A stretch of DNA of 64,000 nt from Dryas octopetala (lineage: Eukaryota; Streptophyta; Magnoliopsida; Rosales; Rosaceae): positions 9,403,738-9,467,737 of the forward strand of contig OY992833.1 of the NCBI GenBank assembly GCA_963921425.1. Reading direction: 5' to 3'. This document shows, in pieces, positions 21,950 through 34,560 of this stretch (positions are counted from its first letter, which is position 1; every line of letters begins with the position of its first letter). The notes under the pieces were generated by a model, which was given only the letters and a program-made list of their open reading frames with translations, was not told the DNA's origin and did no database searches. Both the position numbers and the translations under genes were made by a program.

Positions 21950-22269
21950 ATATATTACAGTCTCCATTGTGGGTGATCGTCGGAGCAAAGGGAAGTCATG
22001 GCTGAACTCATTGTGACCTGGGGAAGAGAACCTAGGTGGTCGTGCGTCGCGATTTGGCCGGAAAATGCAGATTGCCGAAGGAGGGTTTGATCGGATTCGG
22101 GGCTGGGTGTTTCGAGTCTTGGGTTTTCTAGGTTGATGGCGGCCATTGGGAAGAAGACGAGAGGGAGACGAGCTCGTCTGGGCTTCGACCTTCGGCAGTC
22201 GTCGCCGGACGCGCCCTCACGCGCCGTTGATGGCAGCGGCTGCACTGTGCAGCGTGAGAGAGTGAAACG

Positions 22270-22360
<91 letters not shown>

Positions 22361-22688
22361 GAAAATGAAATTTAAAACTAATTTTTGGTTTTTAAAATCG
22401 TTAAATGAAATTTTACAAAATTGCCCCTCACTTTGAATGTCCGTAAAACCTAAATCGTAACTTCGATTTACGCGTGCTTCGTGTCTACGAACTCGTGGAC
22501 TCGAAACCTAATCAACGGACCCAAAGTCAAAAATGAAAACCTATTAGAAACAAAAGTCAACTTTCGGGTCAAGCCATATTTAAAACAAAAATTAAAATTA
22601 AGTCAAAACCTTTTTACTTCTCAAATAAATTCCCAAAATAATCAAAATAAAATCCCAAATAAATATTTTGAAAAATACGGGGTCTCAC
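21950..22688. mobile_element. LTR remnant related to the 8562-11211 solo LTR
   Basis: It shares with the solo LTR 'CTGGGGAAGAGAACC', a following 'GGTGGTCGT', and the distal phrase 'CGTGCTTCGTGT.TACGAACTCGT' with nearby 'ACGGACCCAA'. It ends GGGGTCTCACA, a plausible TG..CA right end. The left end is missing. The last 100 bp also occur at 35945-36050. Confidence 0.6.
22262..22359. repeat. (GA)n microsatellite
   Basis: About 48 GA units without interruption; the predicted RERERE peptide is not a gene. Confidence 0.98.
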
Positions 22689-23373
22689 ACTTAAACTTTG
22701 CCTCATGACCTCATGTATCAATTCAGGACATGAATTAACCAATCTGCCCCATCAACTTTACTTTGAATGCCAATTTCGTCCAAAAGTTATTACGTACCAC
22801 GCATGTGATCACTTTTTTATGGGTAAATTCGTCATTTCGGCCACTTGTAATACAAGTCCATAGAAGTCAAATCATTTCACTCACGTGACCGTATTTTGGA
22901 CGAAAAATATATAACTGGACTAACGGAAAGAGCAAATTGGCTTGAAAATTAAAGGTAAGAGGGGTACATTAATACAACATATGATACGCATTCTGAATTG
23001 ACACATGAGTCAAAGTTTTAAGTCATTTAGAAATGTTTTTCTATAAAAAAATAAGTAAATGATTTTAAAGTCCTTAATCATAAATAAACCCACCTAAAAT
23101 GTTTCAATGACAAATAAGTCCATTTTTTAATAAATAAACCCACGTTATAACAAGTTTTGTGTTTTTGGTGTCGAGCGCTTGGCAAGTTTGTTTGTTTGTT
23201 TTTGTTTTTTTACCTGGGCAGATTGCCACTGTCGATCAGTAGTAATTATTGCCACTATCAAACAATGGCAATTAGTAATCGTCATTTTAACGTTATAATG
23301 TGGGTGAATGTGACTCTATAAGCTTGAATTTTGTCATTCCTGCGAGTTGTTTATTTCAAGAATAGGCTGGACC
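22576..23373. repeat. Direct repeat A, left part (pairs with 35945-36715)
   Basis: Begins ATTAAAATTAAGTCAAAACC and runs collinearly with 35945-36715 (for example GCCTCATGA.CTCATGTATCAATT and GATTGCCACTGTCGATCAG). The two copies diverge after 'AAGCTTGAATTTTG' just before the retrotransposon insertion site. Confidence 0.9.
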
Positions 23374-23378
23374 CAACC

Positions 23379-25046
23379 TGAAAGTTTAATTTAGGTGATC
23401 TATTCACTCAATTAACTTGATTAATTTCACTTTCAGTGATCGGACCCCAATTTTTGGTTTATGTGATCACTCACGAACTAGTCAACCAAACACAACTCTG
23501 ACGGTCCAGTAACAAAATGTGAAACTCCACATTGACTTTGAAAAACCAAAAAAAATCACTTCAGTAAAAACAACACAAATCAAACACACCAAGGATCAAG
23601 TGACATCCTATACACTCAGAGGACCCATCACAATAGGCATCCCAGTGTTATCCACAACTACAGTGGTGTGTGATTATCTAAACAGTTATATAAAGCATAT
23701 ATCAATTTTATGCAAATAGCTCCAGTACAGATTTGTGTTTAAAAGATGAGTGAGTCAGTAATCAAAACAACACAAATAGGGAAGACAGAAACACACAAAA
23801 TGTTCACCCAGAAAAACCACAAAGGGTAAAAACTGGGGGTCTATCCAGCTGACCAGGCAATCCACTAAATCAGAAGTTCAATACAAAAGAGGGTACTCAG
23901 CACACAAGCTCAATCACTAAGTCCTAGACTAAGTGGCAGCTATCTTACCCATTTTGTGCAACTTCCATACGCAAGGCAGATGGTCATTCATGAAGAAGGC
24001 AGCTCCACTCCAAGCTCATCAACCCATGGCACCAATCCGCACCAAGCTCAGTGGTTTCATCAATGCATGAACATGATATGCAAATATAGGATTCACAAAC
24101 AAAGATTAATCTTCTCAAGCTATCGGCATGAAAAGATCAATATTGAATCCTTCAACTTAAATCTAAAATGAATGTGTTTGAAGTATGTATGAAGACATTT
24201 AAGCACTCAAACCCATATAGAATTTCAGATTTAACAAAAACAATTTCAGAAAATCTTTAAGTGATTTTTCAAGAATTAAAAATCATTTTCTGAAAATTTA
24301 TGAAGATGAGCACCTCACATGGAAAATACCCAGCAGTGAAAACCCAAGAATTCACGCTCTAAAATTCGCTCATCAACGTACCAAAAGATCTGAACCAAAA
24401 CAGCCCATATACCCGTACACACTCACGCAAGAGGCATGTTCGCCCATGCCACGTGGAAGCCAATCAATGGCTGTCCACAAGAGACGGATTAAGGGCATAT
24501 TCCCTTTGTCCTAGAGGGGTATCCTAGTATTTACTAAGGATAGAAATAAGCAGCTGTCAAAAGGAATTTTGCATTTAAAAATCAGAATGTAGAAGATGAT
24601 GAATAGTGTGTGTGCGTGAATGGGAAAGAGGAAATCAGATCTGAATGCTACAGTGGAGAAAACAAGTCTTGTGCAATGCACATGCATGTCTAATACTAAA
24701 TAGAATATGGGCTTTCAAAGAATTGGGCTTAAAAAGCAAAACCCGAAATGACCCACTGTAGCAACTGTAATTTAAGTAACAGTCAGTAACAGTCAGTAAC
24801 AGTCACTGTACGTGAAAAACAGTGTTCATTATGATCAGTGAATGACTAGTCAAATAGACAAAAATCTGTTAATTTCATGAAATGAATGAAGTGCAGTATA
24901 CCTTGTGACTTGTTCATTCTTGACTTCTTCAAAGCAGCAGACCTTGTCCTAAATCTAGTCTAGAGCTTGTGAGTGAATAAATACAAATTAATACAATTGT
25001 TTTGACACGGAAAATAGCCAACATTAACAAATCCTAGAAACTAACA
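23379..25046 (-). repeat. Sirevirus 3' LTR
   Basis: 1668 bp, same length as 31657-33324 and, on reading, the same sequence. It contains short tandem 'AACAGTCAGT' copies near 24778-24805. No real ORFs. Confidence 0.95.
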
Positions 25047-25066
25047 ATCTCCCCCTTTGGCTTTCC
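25047..25066 (-). promoter_or_regulatory. Polypurine tract (plus-strand primer)
   Basis: The minus strand reads AAAGCCAAAGGGGGAGATT directly next to the 3' LTR. Confidence 0.85.
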
Positions 25067-26530
25067 TTGACAAAACAATAACCCAATCACCTCACAAGAC
25101 TCTCAACACACAGCCCAACACTTGTTATAATGTACCTGCAAGAAGAAATACTTGCACAACACAAAGTATGATAGTATGCAGTTTAAACGCAGCAAGCAAT
25201 GGAGATTAAACAACAGCCAAGGTACATCAACCAATACATTCTCCCCCTTTTTGTCATGGAAAGACAAAAGGTCAGTCATAAAAGACAATTCAGTTCAGAA
25301 GCACAGAAAAATGGAGAGATATGCAAGAAAAATACATGCCGAAAGAGAAAATTCCATAAAATTCTAACTCCCCCTAAATGCTAACTCCCCTAAAGACAAA
25401 CTCCCCCTAAATGCAACATCTCGATACCGGGCTTGCAGAATATAGACATGTAATATGAGGGACAGCTAGAGAAGAACATAGGAATGCAGAAAAGTCTGAA
25501 ATGCCCTTTAATGAACAGTAATCCAAGGTGCATAATGGTCCTGTGAAAATTGACTGTATTTGACGATTGTTAGACTAGTCAAAATGAACAAACTGCGTAC
25601 TGGAACATAAAACAAAAAAGATAGAGGAATCCTTAGAAAATTGGAAGCAATGACACACAAGGAAAATCTATGAGTTAGATGTGCTTCAGGGATTTTATTT
25701 TTGACAAAACAAATTTGACAAAACAACAAACACACTTGAAAAGAATTTAACCACCAATGTCAACACTCTAATAGATATGGAAAATGAAGATTGCAAATTT
25801 TGTGCAAGAGAATAAGCATATTTGGGATATAGGGAGGTCAATGCTAGCATGCAAGACTTGTTCAAGATGGTAAAACAATGTCAATGACAATCAAAGAGGT
25901 TAAATAAGTTTCATCCACTACAAGAGATTGGAATTTAACCACTCAAGAGAATTTCTAATTTGGGAACAAATCTTGAAAGCAAAGATTTTCAACTCATGAC
26001 AATGGCTTTTCAAAAATTATTTTCATTTGTTTTGTTTAAGCACATCCCAAGTTAAGTGCAATGAATTGGTCCAATTTTGCGACTCTTTACCCTAGAACAC
26101 CATCAAAACACCTTGTTTCTCCCTAGGGCCGTGACTTCTTTGGTCACACTTCCTTTTTTTTTTTTTGTGTTGTTTTTGTATGGTGCACATTTGTTCAAAT
26201 GAGGAAAATTTTAGCTAAAGATGGGTCACAAAGGAGAAATTATATTGAAAGGCTAAATTGCATCCTCAAACAAATTGTCATTGAAAAGCATTTAGCAAGT
26301 TTGATTGATTATGACAAAGTGTTAAAAAAAAATCTCAAGGCTAACATTTGACAAGAAGGAGGGATTATGCTTATTGACATGACTCATGTTATGCAAAAAC
26401 CTTTTTGAATATCAATGAGAGTGTGACACATAATGTTAAGACCTTTCAAGGTGGTTATTTTCTTTAAAAGAAAAACTACTTAACCAAATAAAAGAAACTT
26501 AAACAATGAAGCACAATTAACTACAAAGAC
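25067..26530 (-). other. Sirevirus non-coding 3' internal region
   Basis: About 1.46 kb between the pol stop and the PPT has no long ORF and no visible env-like gene. Confidence 0.75.
25240..25420 (-). promoter_or_regulatory. Additional PPT-like motifs
   Basis: Minus-strand AAAAGGGGGAGA (near 25241) and three TTTAGGGGAGTT-type motifs (near 25368, 25383 and 25401) repeat the PPT core. Multiple PPTs upstream of the 3' LTR are a known Sirevirus hallmark. Confidence 0.7.
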
Positions 26531-29500
26531 TCATGCATGTGTACAAATGCCAATTGACTTCCGAAGACTAATGTGCTTTGGATTCTCTAGAGCTTTTGTA
26601 AAGATGTCTGCAAGTTGTTGTTCGGAAGGAACAAAAGTCAAAGTAAGAGTGCCACTCTCCACAAGATCTCGAATGAAATGATGTCTTATGTCAATATGCT
26701 TGGTTCTAGTATGTTGCACCGGGTTCTTGGAGATATCTATAGCACTCATGTTATCACAATAGATGAGAAAAGTTTTCTCATCAATTCCATAATCGGCTAA
26801 CATTTGTCTCATCCAAATGAGTTGTGTACAACAACTCCCTGCTGCTATGTATTCAGCTTCAGCAGTCGACAAAGAGACAGAATTCTGCTTCTTGCTATGC
26901 CAAGACACTAGGTTATTCCCAACATAGAAAGCACCACCCGAGGTGCTCTTCAAATCATCACTACACCCAGCCCAATCGGAGTCACTAAATCCAACCAATT
27001 TAGTGTTGGTATCATGGGTATACCACAACCCATAGTCAAGAGTCCCACTTACATATTTGATGATTCTTTTTGTTGCAAACAAATGGGAGTCTTTGGGATC
27101 ACTTTGGAACCTAGCACAAACACCTACCGCAAATGATATGTCCGGTCTACTAGCTGTGAGGTAGAGGAGACTTCCTATCATGCTTCTATACAAGGTTTGG
27201 TCCACTTGCTTACCACTTGGATCCCTATGAAGTTTGGAGCTTTTACTCATTGGAGTAGTAGCCACTTTGGAAGACTCAAGCCCAAACTTTTTGACCAAGT
27301 TTCTAGCATACTTAGATTGGGAGATAAATATCCCACTATCTACTTGCTTGACTTGAAGCCCTAAAAAGAAATTCATTTCACCAACTAGACTCATTTCAAA
27401 TTCACTAGACATTACATCAATGAATCTCTTAACATGAAAATCTGAAGTTGAACCAAAAACAATATCATCCACATAAACTTGAGCAATCAAGACATCATTT
27501 TTCAACCTTTTTACAAATAGGGTCTTGTCAACCGACCCTCTTTGATACCCATTGGACAACAAGTGATGAGAGAGTCTCTCATACCAAGCTCTTGGAGCTT
27601 GCTTCAGCCCATACAAGGCTTTCCTCAATTTATAGACACCATCTCTCATGTGAGGATCCTCAAAACCTTTTGGTTGTTCTACAAAAACTTCCTCATTCAA
27701 GTACCCATTTAAAAACGCTGTTTTGACATCCATTTGATACAATTTGAACTTAAGATGACATGCAATGGCACAAAGCAACCTAACGGACTCAAGTCTAGCA
27801 ACGGGTGCAAAAGTCTCATCAAAATCAATGCCCTCTAATTGAGAGTACCCTTGAGCAACAAGCCTAGCCTTGTTTCTAACTACATTCCCAAATTCATCGG
27901 ATTTATTTTTGAATATCCATTTGGTTCCAATGACATTTGTGTTGGCTGGTCTCTCTACAAGAGTCCACACTTGGTTTCTCTCAAATTGGTTCAATTCCTC
28001 ATGCATTGCACTCACCCATTCCTCATGATTGAGTGCTTCTTTGACATTTTTAGGTTCAACAATGGAAACATAGCACACATGAGCAAGTTCATTGGCCATT
28101 TGTTTTCTAGTCCTAACTGGCTGGTCTAAGGAACCTAGAATTACATCTTCACCATGGTTACACCTCACCCATCTTGGTTTTTCAGATCTGTGACTCAGAG
28201 TTTTGTCAGTTTGTTCGCTCTCTGACTTGTCAAACTCAACAATTTTTGAGTCATCAGTAGCTTCATCACTACCTGACTTGGACTCTTCTTTAACCAAACT
28301 AACCTCTTTCGGATCAGATTGTGGGAACAATCCATCCTTATCTGCAGCCATTTCAATAGATGCATCATGATCATCTATTTTCACATTTATGGATTCCAAC
28401 ATAGAATTTGTTCGCAAATTGAAGACTCTAAAAGCTCTACTATTGGATGAATAGCCTAGAAACAGACCCTCATCACTCTTGGAATCAAATTTCCCCAAAT
28501 GTTCTCTATCCCTAAGGATGTAACATGCACTCCCAAACACTCTAAAGTGTGTAACCTTAGGTTTCCTACCCTTCCACAGTTCATAGGGAGTCTTTTTGGT
28601 TCCCGGCCTAAGATAGACTCTATTTATGGTGTAACATGCCGTGTTTACCGCCTCAGCCCAGAAATGTTTAGCAAGATTTTTGCTATTCAACATTACTCTA
28701 GCCATTTCAATCAAAACCCTATTCTTTCTCTCAACGATTCCATTTTGTTGGGGTGTTATTGGAGCTGAGAATTCATGTTTAATACCCATTTGACAACAAA
28801 ACTCATCGAATTGAGAGTTTTCAAACTCAGTACCATGGTCTGATCTGATTCTGGACAGGGTTGACAGACTCGACATACCTTCACTTTTCTGCAGTTTCAC
28901 AATCTTGACAAAATGATGAAATGTCTCCGACTTGTCCTTAAGAAATGACACCCAAGTGTACCTAGAAAAATCATCTACCATGACTAGAATGTATTTCTTT
29001 CCACCTATTGACAAGGTTTGGACCGGACCAACTAAATCCAAGTGAATTAGTTCAAGTGTCCTAGAGGTGCCTATGTCTTTGACTCTTTTGTGTGGTTCTT
29101 TGGTTTGTTTCCCCATTTGACATGGACCACAAACAAAAGTTTCGGGCTTTCCTATCTTTGGAAGACCTCTAACAACCTCATGCTTAGACAACTTATAAAG
29201 GTCATGAACATTAATGTGACCAAGTCTTTGATGCCAAAGAGAGCTAGTGTCATCAATAGCTCTATTGCAAGTATTCTCAATTTTTTCAACATTGCCATCA
29301 AACACATAGCAATCATCCCTAGACCTAGGGGCATTCAAGATCTCCCTTCCTTGGGAGTCAACAATTCTACATCCACTTTTGGACATACACACTTCACCAC
29401 CCCATTCATCACAAAGTTGGCTAATACTAAGCAAATTAGAATTTAGCCCATCAACAAATCTCACATTTTTCAATTCGGGTATACCGGGTATGTGTACAAC

Positions 29501-31582
29501 CCCCTTTCCACTCACATATGACTTCTCTCCTCCTCCAAAAGTCACACTACCACCATCATAAGGAGCAAGAGAGGTAAAGACCTCCTTATCTCCCGTCATA
29601 TGTTTGGAACACCCACTATCTAGGTACCAAATGTTCCTCTTAGTGGCTGAAAAAGCATTCAAGGTTACTAGACATTTAGTGGAGCTCTTCACAACCCATC
29701 TTTGATATGGACATGGCTTATTTTTGGGAAGTGGGGTGACAAGTAAGGCAATTTTGGTTACCTCCTTGAGTAGATTGTTCACTTGCTCTTGTAGAGAAAC
29801 ATTTCTCTTTGGTTCACTTGATTTCTTTCCTCTAAGTTTGTTGCAATTTGGTCTAATGTGACCCTTGACATGACAATGATGACAAACCGGGACAAACTTT
29901 GTTTTTCTAAGTGAAGTAGAACAATCAATTTGTGTGACACTTGATGTGGCTTGACTTGACTTAGAATGAGATGCATTTTGACCAATGTCAATGAAACCTA
30001 GACCCTTTTTAACACTATGATCAGATTCTGACTTGACAAAAATGGTCTTTGTGTTGGATACACTAGGACTATTTTCACTAAAACCCAAACCGGTTTTATC
30101 ACCATGATGCTTTCCAATCCTAAGCATCCTATCCACCTTTTCAGCCCCAATGGTGAGCTCAACAATGCTCTCATTTGCTTCATGAACTTCTTTTTCAAGC
30201 TTTTCATTCAAAGATTTAAAGTAGATGTTGCTCTCCTTGAGCACTTTGACTTGACTCTCAAAATTTTGTTTCAAGATAGCCACACTTTCTAATTCACTCT
30301 CTAATGACTCAATCTTCTCACACAATTTCAATTTAGCATTCTTTAGTTTCTGATTTTCTTCCTTTATGCTAAGAGTTTCGGTGAAAAGTAAGTCATACTT
30401 ATCACAAAGTGCAGTGTAAGACTCATCATCAGGAACAGATTCTGAGTCAGACCCACCATCTACTTGGTCAATCTCCTTGATTGATGCAACAAATGCAACT
30501 TCATCTCCCTCAACATCGGAAGAAGACTCACAATCATTTGAGTCATCACTCTCACTATCACTCCAAGTGATTTTCATGGCTTTATTCTTACTTGAAGAAT
30601 GATTCTTTCTATTGTTTGCACATTCAATTGCTATGTGACCTATTCCACCACAAGTGTAACATTTCACATCTCTCTTGGTTGATCTTCCCTCTTTAAAGTT
30701 AGGCTTCCTCTCTTGTTTTCTCTCAAATGAATTCTCTCCTTGAGGTTTGAATTTGAACTCCTTAAAGTTGTTACCACTAGTTCTAGCTTCTCTCCCTTTA
30801 TTTCTAAGAATTCGTCTAAATCTTTTGACAAAAAGGGCAACCTCATCATCGGACATGGATGATTTTTCACTCAAGTTTTCACTCATCTCTTTGACACTTT
30901 GCAAAGCAATATCTTTTGACTTCTTGCTATCCCTTTCATCCATTTCAAGTTCCATCTCAAAGGTTTTAAGCTTTCCTACCAATTTACCAATTTTGAGTTC
31001 ATCCAAATTTTGGACTTCTTGTATTGCATGCTTCTTAGATTGAAATCTCTTAGGTAGAGATCTAAGAACCTTTTGGACAATGGTAGACTCCTCATAAGGT
31101 TTACCTAGGGACATGGCTTCATTTGTGAGGGCTTCCAACCTTTCATAGAACTCGGAAAATGACTCGGACTCTTTCATCCTAATTTCTTCAAATTTGGCAT
31201 GTACCATTTGAAGCTTAAGTGACCTAACTTGTTTGTCCCCCTCATGAACAACCCTAAGTTTGTTCCAAGCTTGCCTAGCCGTGACACAATGTTGTATGTG
31301 TGCAAATTGTGAGGAAGACAGTGCAGTGACAATAGCATTTCTAGCCTTCTTGTTGGAGCTAGAGGCCGTGACTTCGGCAAAAGACCATTCGGACCTAGGC
31401 TTAGGAGTTTCAATCCCATCAACAATCCGTGTGGGAGGAATCCACTCAACATTGAGATACTCATATGCCAACTCATCATAGGCATCAAGAAAAATTTCAA
31501 ATTTTTCTCTCCAAGCAGCGTAGTTGCTGCCATCAAAAAATGGAGGAGAGTTGCAAGATCCTGCAACGCGATCTCTTTCCAT
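26531..31582 (-). CDS. Sirevirus-like gag-pol polyprotein, 1683 aa
   Basis: One uninterrupted ORF encodes all proteins needed for copia replication. Visible in order are: a gag UBN2-type region (about 1-210); a CCHC knuckle, [14 protein letters not shown] (308-321); an acidic/serine region and a coiled coil (about 395-485); a second knuckle, [14 protein letters not shown] (567-580); protease DSG (655-657); integrase HHCC (about 784-821) and catalytic D849, D915 and E951; reverse transcriptase with YVDD (1370-1373); and RNase H with DSDWAGC (1534-1540) and STAEAEY. All catalytic residues I can recognise are present. The ATG at 31580-31582 follows a 74-bp leader from the LTR and is the natural start. 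Gag and pol share a frame with no stop between them. Particles assemble in the cytoplasm and integrate in the nucleus. No frameshift or stop is seen. Confidence 0.96.
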   Translation of the reverse strand: MERDRVAGSCNSPPFFDGSNYAAWREKFEIFLDAYDELAYEYLNVEWIPPTRIVDGIETPKPRSEWSFAEVTASSSNKKARNAIVTALSSSQFAHIQHCVTARQAWNKLRVVHEGDKQVRSLKLQMVHAKFEEIRMKESESFSEFYERLEALTNEAMSLGKPYEESTIVQKVLRSLPKRFQSKKHAIQEVQNLDELKIGKLVGKLKTFEMELEMDERDSKKSKDIALQSVKEMSENLSEKSSMSDDEVALFVKRFRRILRNKGREARTSGNNFKEFKFKPQGENSFERKQERKPNFKEGRSTKRDVKCYTCGGIGHIAIECANNRKNHSSSKNKAMKITWSDSESDDSNDCESSSDVEGDEVAFVASIKEIDQVDGGSDSESVPDDESYTALCDKYDLLFTETLSIKEENQKLKNAKLKLCEKIESLESELESVAILKQNFESQVKVLKESNIYFKSLNEKLEKEVHEANESIVELTIGAEKVDRMLRIGKHHGDKTGLGFSENSPSVSNTKTIFVKSESDHSVKKGLGFIDIGQNASHSKSSQATSSVTQIDCSTSLRKTKFVPVCHHCHVKGHIRPNCNKLRGKKSSEPKRNVSLQEQVNNLLKEVTKIALLVTPLPKNKPCPYQRWVVKSSTKCLVTLNAFSATKRNIWYLDSGCSKHMTGDKEVFTSLAPYDGGSVTFGGGEKSYVSGKGVVHIPGIPELKNVRFVDGLNSNLLSISQLCDEWGGEVCMSKSGCRIVDSQGREILNAPRSRDDCYVFDGNVEKIENTCNRAIDDTSSLWHQRLGHINVHDLYKLSKHEVVRGLPKIGKPETFVCGPCQMGKQTKEPHKRVKDIGTSRTLELIHLDLVGPVQTLSIGGKKYILVMVDDFSRYTWVSFLKDKSETFHHFVKIVKLQKSEGMSSLSTLSRIRSDHGTEFENSQFDEFCCQMGIKHEFSAPITPQQNGIVERKNRVLIEMARVMLNSKNLAKHFWAEAVNTACYTINRVYLRPGTKKTPYELWKGRKPKVTHFRVFGSACYILRDREHLGKFDSKSDEGLFLGYSSNSRAFRVFNLRTNSMLESINVKIDDHDASIEMAADKDGLFPQSDPKEVSLVKEESKSGSDEATDDSKIVEFDKSESEQTDKTLSHRSEKPRWVRCNHGEDVILGSLDQPVRTRKQMANELAHVCYVSIVEPKNVKEALNHEEWVSAMHEELNQFERNQVWTLVERPANTNVIGTKWIFKNKSDEFGNVVRNKARLVAQGYSQLEGIDFDETFAPVARLESVRLLCAIACHLKFKLYQMDVKTAFLNGYLNEEVFVEQPKGFEDPHMRDGVYKLRKALYGLKQAPRAWYERLSHHLLSNGYQRGSVDKTLFVKRLKNDVLIAQVYVDDIVFGSTSDFHVKRFIDVMSSEFEMSLVGEMNFFLGLQVKQVDSGIFISQSKYARNLVKKFGLESSKVATTPMSKSSKLHRDPSGKQVDQTLYRSMIGSLLYLTASRPDISFAVGVCARFQSDPKDSHLFATKRIIKYVSGTLDYGLWYTHDTNTKLVGFSDSDWAGCSDDLKSTSGGAFYVGNNLVSWHSKKQNSVSLSTAEAEYIAAGSCCTQLIWMRQMLADYGIDEKTFLIYCDNMSAIDISKNPVQHTRTKHIDIRHHFIRDLVESGTLTLTFVPSEQQLADIFTKALENPKHISLRKSIGICTHA

Positions 31583-31642
31583 CTAGACACACCTAGAAAA
31601 CAAACAACACCCTAGGATCTCTCTATTTGCTTTTAGAGTAGC

Positions 31643-31654
31643 GCTCTGATACCA
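31643..31654 (-). promoter_or_regulatory. Primer-binding site (tRNA-iMet)
   Basis: The minus strand reads TGGTATCAGAGC, complementary to the 3' end of initiator methionine tRNA, two bases inside the 5' LTR. Confidence 0.95.
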
Positions 31655-31656
31655 AT

Positions 31657-33324
31657 TGAAAGTTTAATTTAGGTGATCTATTCACTCAATTAACTTGATT
31701 AATTTCACTTTCAGTGATCGGACCCCAATTTTTGGTTTATGTGATCACTCACGAACTAGTCAACCAAACACAACTCTGACGGTCCAGTAACAAAATGTGA
31801 AACTCCACATTGACTTTGAAAAACCAAAAAAAATCACTTCAGTAAAAACAACACAAATCAAACACACCAAGGATCAAGTGACATCCTATACACTCAGAGG
31901 ACCCATCACAATAGGCATCCCAGTGTTATCCACAACTACAGTGGTGTGTGATTATCTAAACAGTTATATAAAGCATATATCAATTTTATGCAAATAGCTC
32001 CAGTACAGATTTGTGTTTAAAAGATGAGTGAGTCAGTAATCAAAACAACACAAATAGGGAAGACAGAAACACACAAAATGTTCACCCAGAAAAACCACAA
32101 AGGGTAAAAACTGGGGGTCTATCCAGCTGACCAGGCAATCCACTAAATCAGAAGTTCAATACAAAAGAGGGTACTCAGCACACAAGCTCAATCACTAAGT
32201 CCTAGACTAAGTGGCAGCTATCTTACCCATTTTGTGCAACTTCCATACGCAAGGCAGATGGTCATTCATGAAGAAGGCAGCTCCACTCCAAGCTCATCAA
32301 CCCATGGCACCAATCCGCACCAAGCTCAGTGGTTTCATCAATGCATGAACATGATATGCAAATATAGGATTCACAAACAAAGATTAATCTTCTCAAGCTA
32401 TCGGCATGAAAAGATCAATATTGAATCCTTCAACTTAAATCTAAAATGAATGTGTTTGAAGTATGTATGAAGACATTTAAGCACTCAAACCCATATAGAA
32501 TTTCAGATTTAACAAAAACAATTTCAGAAAATCTTTAAGTGATTTTTCAAGAATTAAAAATCATTTTCTGAAAATTTATGAAGATGAGCACCTCACATGG
32601 AAAATACCCAGCAGTGAAAACCCAAGAATTCACGCTCTAAAATTCGCTCATCAACGTACCAAAAGATCTGAACCAAAACAGCCCATATACCCGTACACAC
32701 TCACGCAAGAGGCATGTTCGCCCATGCCACGTGGAAGCCAATCAATGGCTGTCCACAAGAGACGGATTAAGGGCATATTCCCTTTGTCCTAGAGGGGTAT
32801 CCTAGTATTTACTAAGGATAGAAATAAGCAGCTGTCAAAAGGAATTTTGCATTTAAAAATCAGAATGTAGAAGATGATGAATAGTGTGTGTGCGTGAATG
32901 GGAAAGAGGAAATCAGATCTGAATGCTACAGTGGAGAAAACAAGTCTTGTGCAATGCACATGCATGTCTAATACTAAATAGAATATGGGCTTTCAAAGAA
33001 TTGGGCTTAAAAAGCAAAACCCGAAATGACCCACTGTAGCAACTGTAATTTAAGTAACAGTCAGTAACAGTCAGTAACAGTCACTGTACGTGAAAAACAG
33101 TGTTCATTATGATCAGTGAATGACTAGTCAAATAGACAAAAATCTGTTAATTTCATGAAATGAATGAAGTGCAGTATACCTTGTGACTTGTTCATTCTTG
33201 ACTTCTTCAAAGCAGCAGACCTTGTCCTAAATCTAGTCTAGAGCTTGTGAGTGAATAAATACAAATTAATACAATTGTTTTGACACGGAAAATAGCCAAC
33301 ATTAACAAATCCTAGAAACTAACA
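31657..33324 (-). repeat. Sirevirus 5' LTR
   Basis: 1668 bp; in transcription sense it begins TGTTAGTTTC and ends AACTTTCA. The promoter should lie here. Short ORFs are identical to those in the other LTR. Confidence 0.95.
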
Positions 33325-33339
33325 CAACCAAATGCATTT

Positions 33340-34371
33340 TTTTTTGTTTTATGTTGGTTTAATTAGTTTTTGACATGTTTATGTAAGAAAAAACATAAAG
33401 TATATTTATAAGTATTATTTTTATGCAGTTTCAAATAGCTACTATTGCACAGTAATTGATACGGTTAGACATAAACAATTGTCGAGTACTCGGTGAATAG
33501 TGTCAAGCGCTCAATATTGTTCACCGAGCACTCGGTGAATTCTATGTTGCACGCGTCTCATTAAAATGGGCAGGACTGAGAGCGCATATGTGGGCTGAGT
33601 TTTTAGCCTTATTTTCCAACTTAACTTAAGGGAAACAAAAAAAGCCTAAAAAAAGGGCAATGCTTGGGTCACCCCACCCCCCAAAAATTCTTGTTCGGCA
33701 GTGCAGACTCAGGATCAGAACTGTTCATTTTTTAAATCACCAATTAAAAATCATCTCTGCAAAAAAATCAATTCAATCGAAAATCTTTTGGTTATATAAT
33801 TATTATTGAATAAATAAGATAAATGGACAGTTTGCATTAAAGAGTAGTTTATTGATTAAACCATCTATTTATTATATTTATTTGATAACAATTATAAAAC
33901 TAAACGATTTTCGATTAAGTTAATTTTTGCAGTTAAATAATCTAAAAAATGAATATTTTCGATGCTAATTTTGCACTTTTGAACAAGCATTTGTTTGGAA
34001 AAGAGAGGGAGGGGGGGCGGCAATACATAAGCGGATTGGGTCTTAGGAGTACTGCTCTAATGAGGAGAAGGTGACGTCTAGCAAGTGATATGCCCATTAC
34101 AACAGTTACAATGGTCGATGCTGACGCCAAAACTCACGGACCCATGTCCAATGCCATTAATCATATTGCTTTTGCGGATGGGACCCAAATGTGGAAAACT
34201 AGTTGTAGAGTTTGTAGAGGTGGAGCCACCCATATGGAAAACTGGTAAAGCAAAACTTGTAGAGTTTGCAGATGGTCAAGGTTTGCAGAAAGCAAAAGTA
34301 GGAGTGGGGCCACCAATAATGAAGTCTAGCTGTAAGTCTCTCAATTATCAGAACAGAAACACAAATTGCAA
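33340..34371. repeat. Direct repeat A, right part (pairs with 36718-37668)
   Basis: From GTTTTATGTTGGTTTAATTAG to AACAGAAACACAAATTG the sequence is collinear with repeat B. In B the left and right parts are almost adjacent, which shows that the retrotransposon inserted into A after the duplication. Confidence 0.88.
33962..34371 (+). promoter_or_regulatory. Orphan CNL promoter copy 1
   Basis: It resembles the region just upstream of the complete CNL gene (51895-52120): AGCAAGTGATAT, GTAGAGGTGGAGCCACC, GATGGTCAAGGTTTGCAGAA and GTGGGGCCACCAATAATGAA, then the TCTAGCTGTAAGTCTCTCA stretch. No CNL coding exon follows. Confidence 0.7.
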
Positions 34372-34552
34372 CTAATATATATATACTAATATACATATAT
34401 ATAATATGTGATTGTTTTTTTTATTGTTTTGTTTACACAAGTTGCCACTAATATATATAATATATATATACATATATATAATATGTGATTGTTTATTTAC
34501 ACGTTGTTACAAGCAGTATAGGCTTTATATCTGCCTTTATGTGTTGCTTTCC
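34372..34552. other. CNL distal upstream sequence (AT-rich)
   Basis: Copies of the TTGTTTACACAAGTTGCCACTAATATAT unit and the GCAGTATAGGCTTTATATC phrase match 51091-51350 upstream of the complete CNL. Confidence 0.7.
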
Positions 34553-34560
34553 CCTCTATG

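Larger units (their letters stand above)
23379..33324 (-). mobile_element. Complete Sirevirus-like Ty1/copia retrotransposon, 9946 bp
   Basis: Two 1668-bp LTRs (23379-25046, 31657-33324) begin TGAAAGTT and end CTAACA on the plus strand. They are flanked by a perfect 5-bp TSD, CAACC (23374-23378, 33325-33329). The element lies on the minus strand: PBS TGGTATCAGAGC (initiator-Met tRNA) is two bases inside the right LTR, and a purine-rich PPT abuts the left LTR. A single intact gag-pol ORF runs 31582 to 26531. Several extra PPT-like motifs upstream of the 3' LTR, two CCHC knuckles in gag and a long gag coiled coil fit the Sirevirus (SIRE/Maximus) lineage. The LTRs look identical by eye, so the insertion is recent and potentially active. 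Confidence 0.96.

Noticed and set aside
23519-24171. Short ORFs (66 and 71 aa) found identically at 31797-32449
   Set aside because: They are LTR sequence, identical only because the LTRs are identical.
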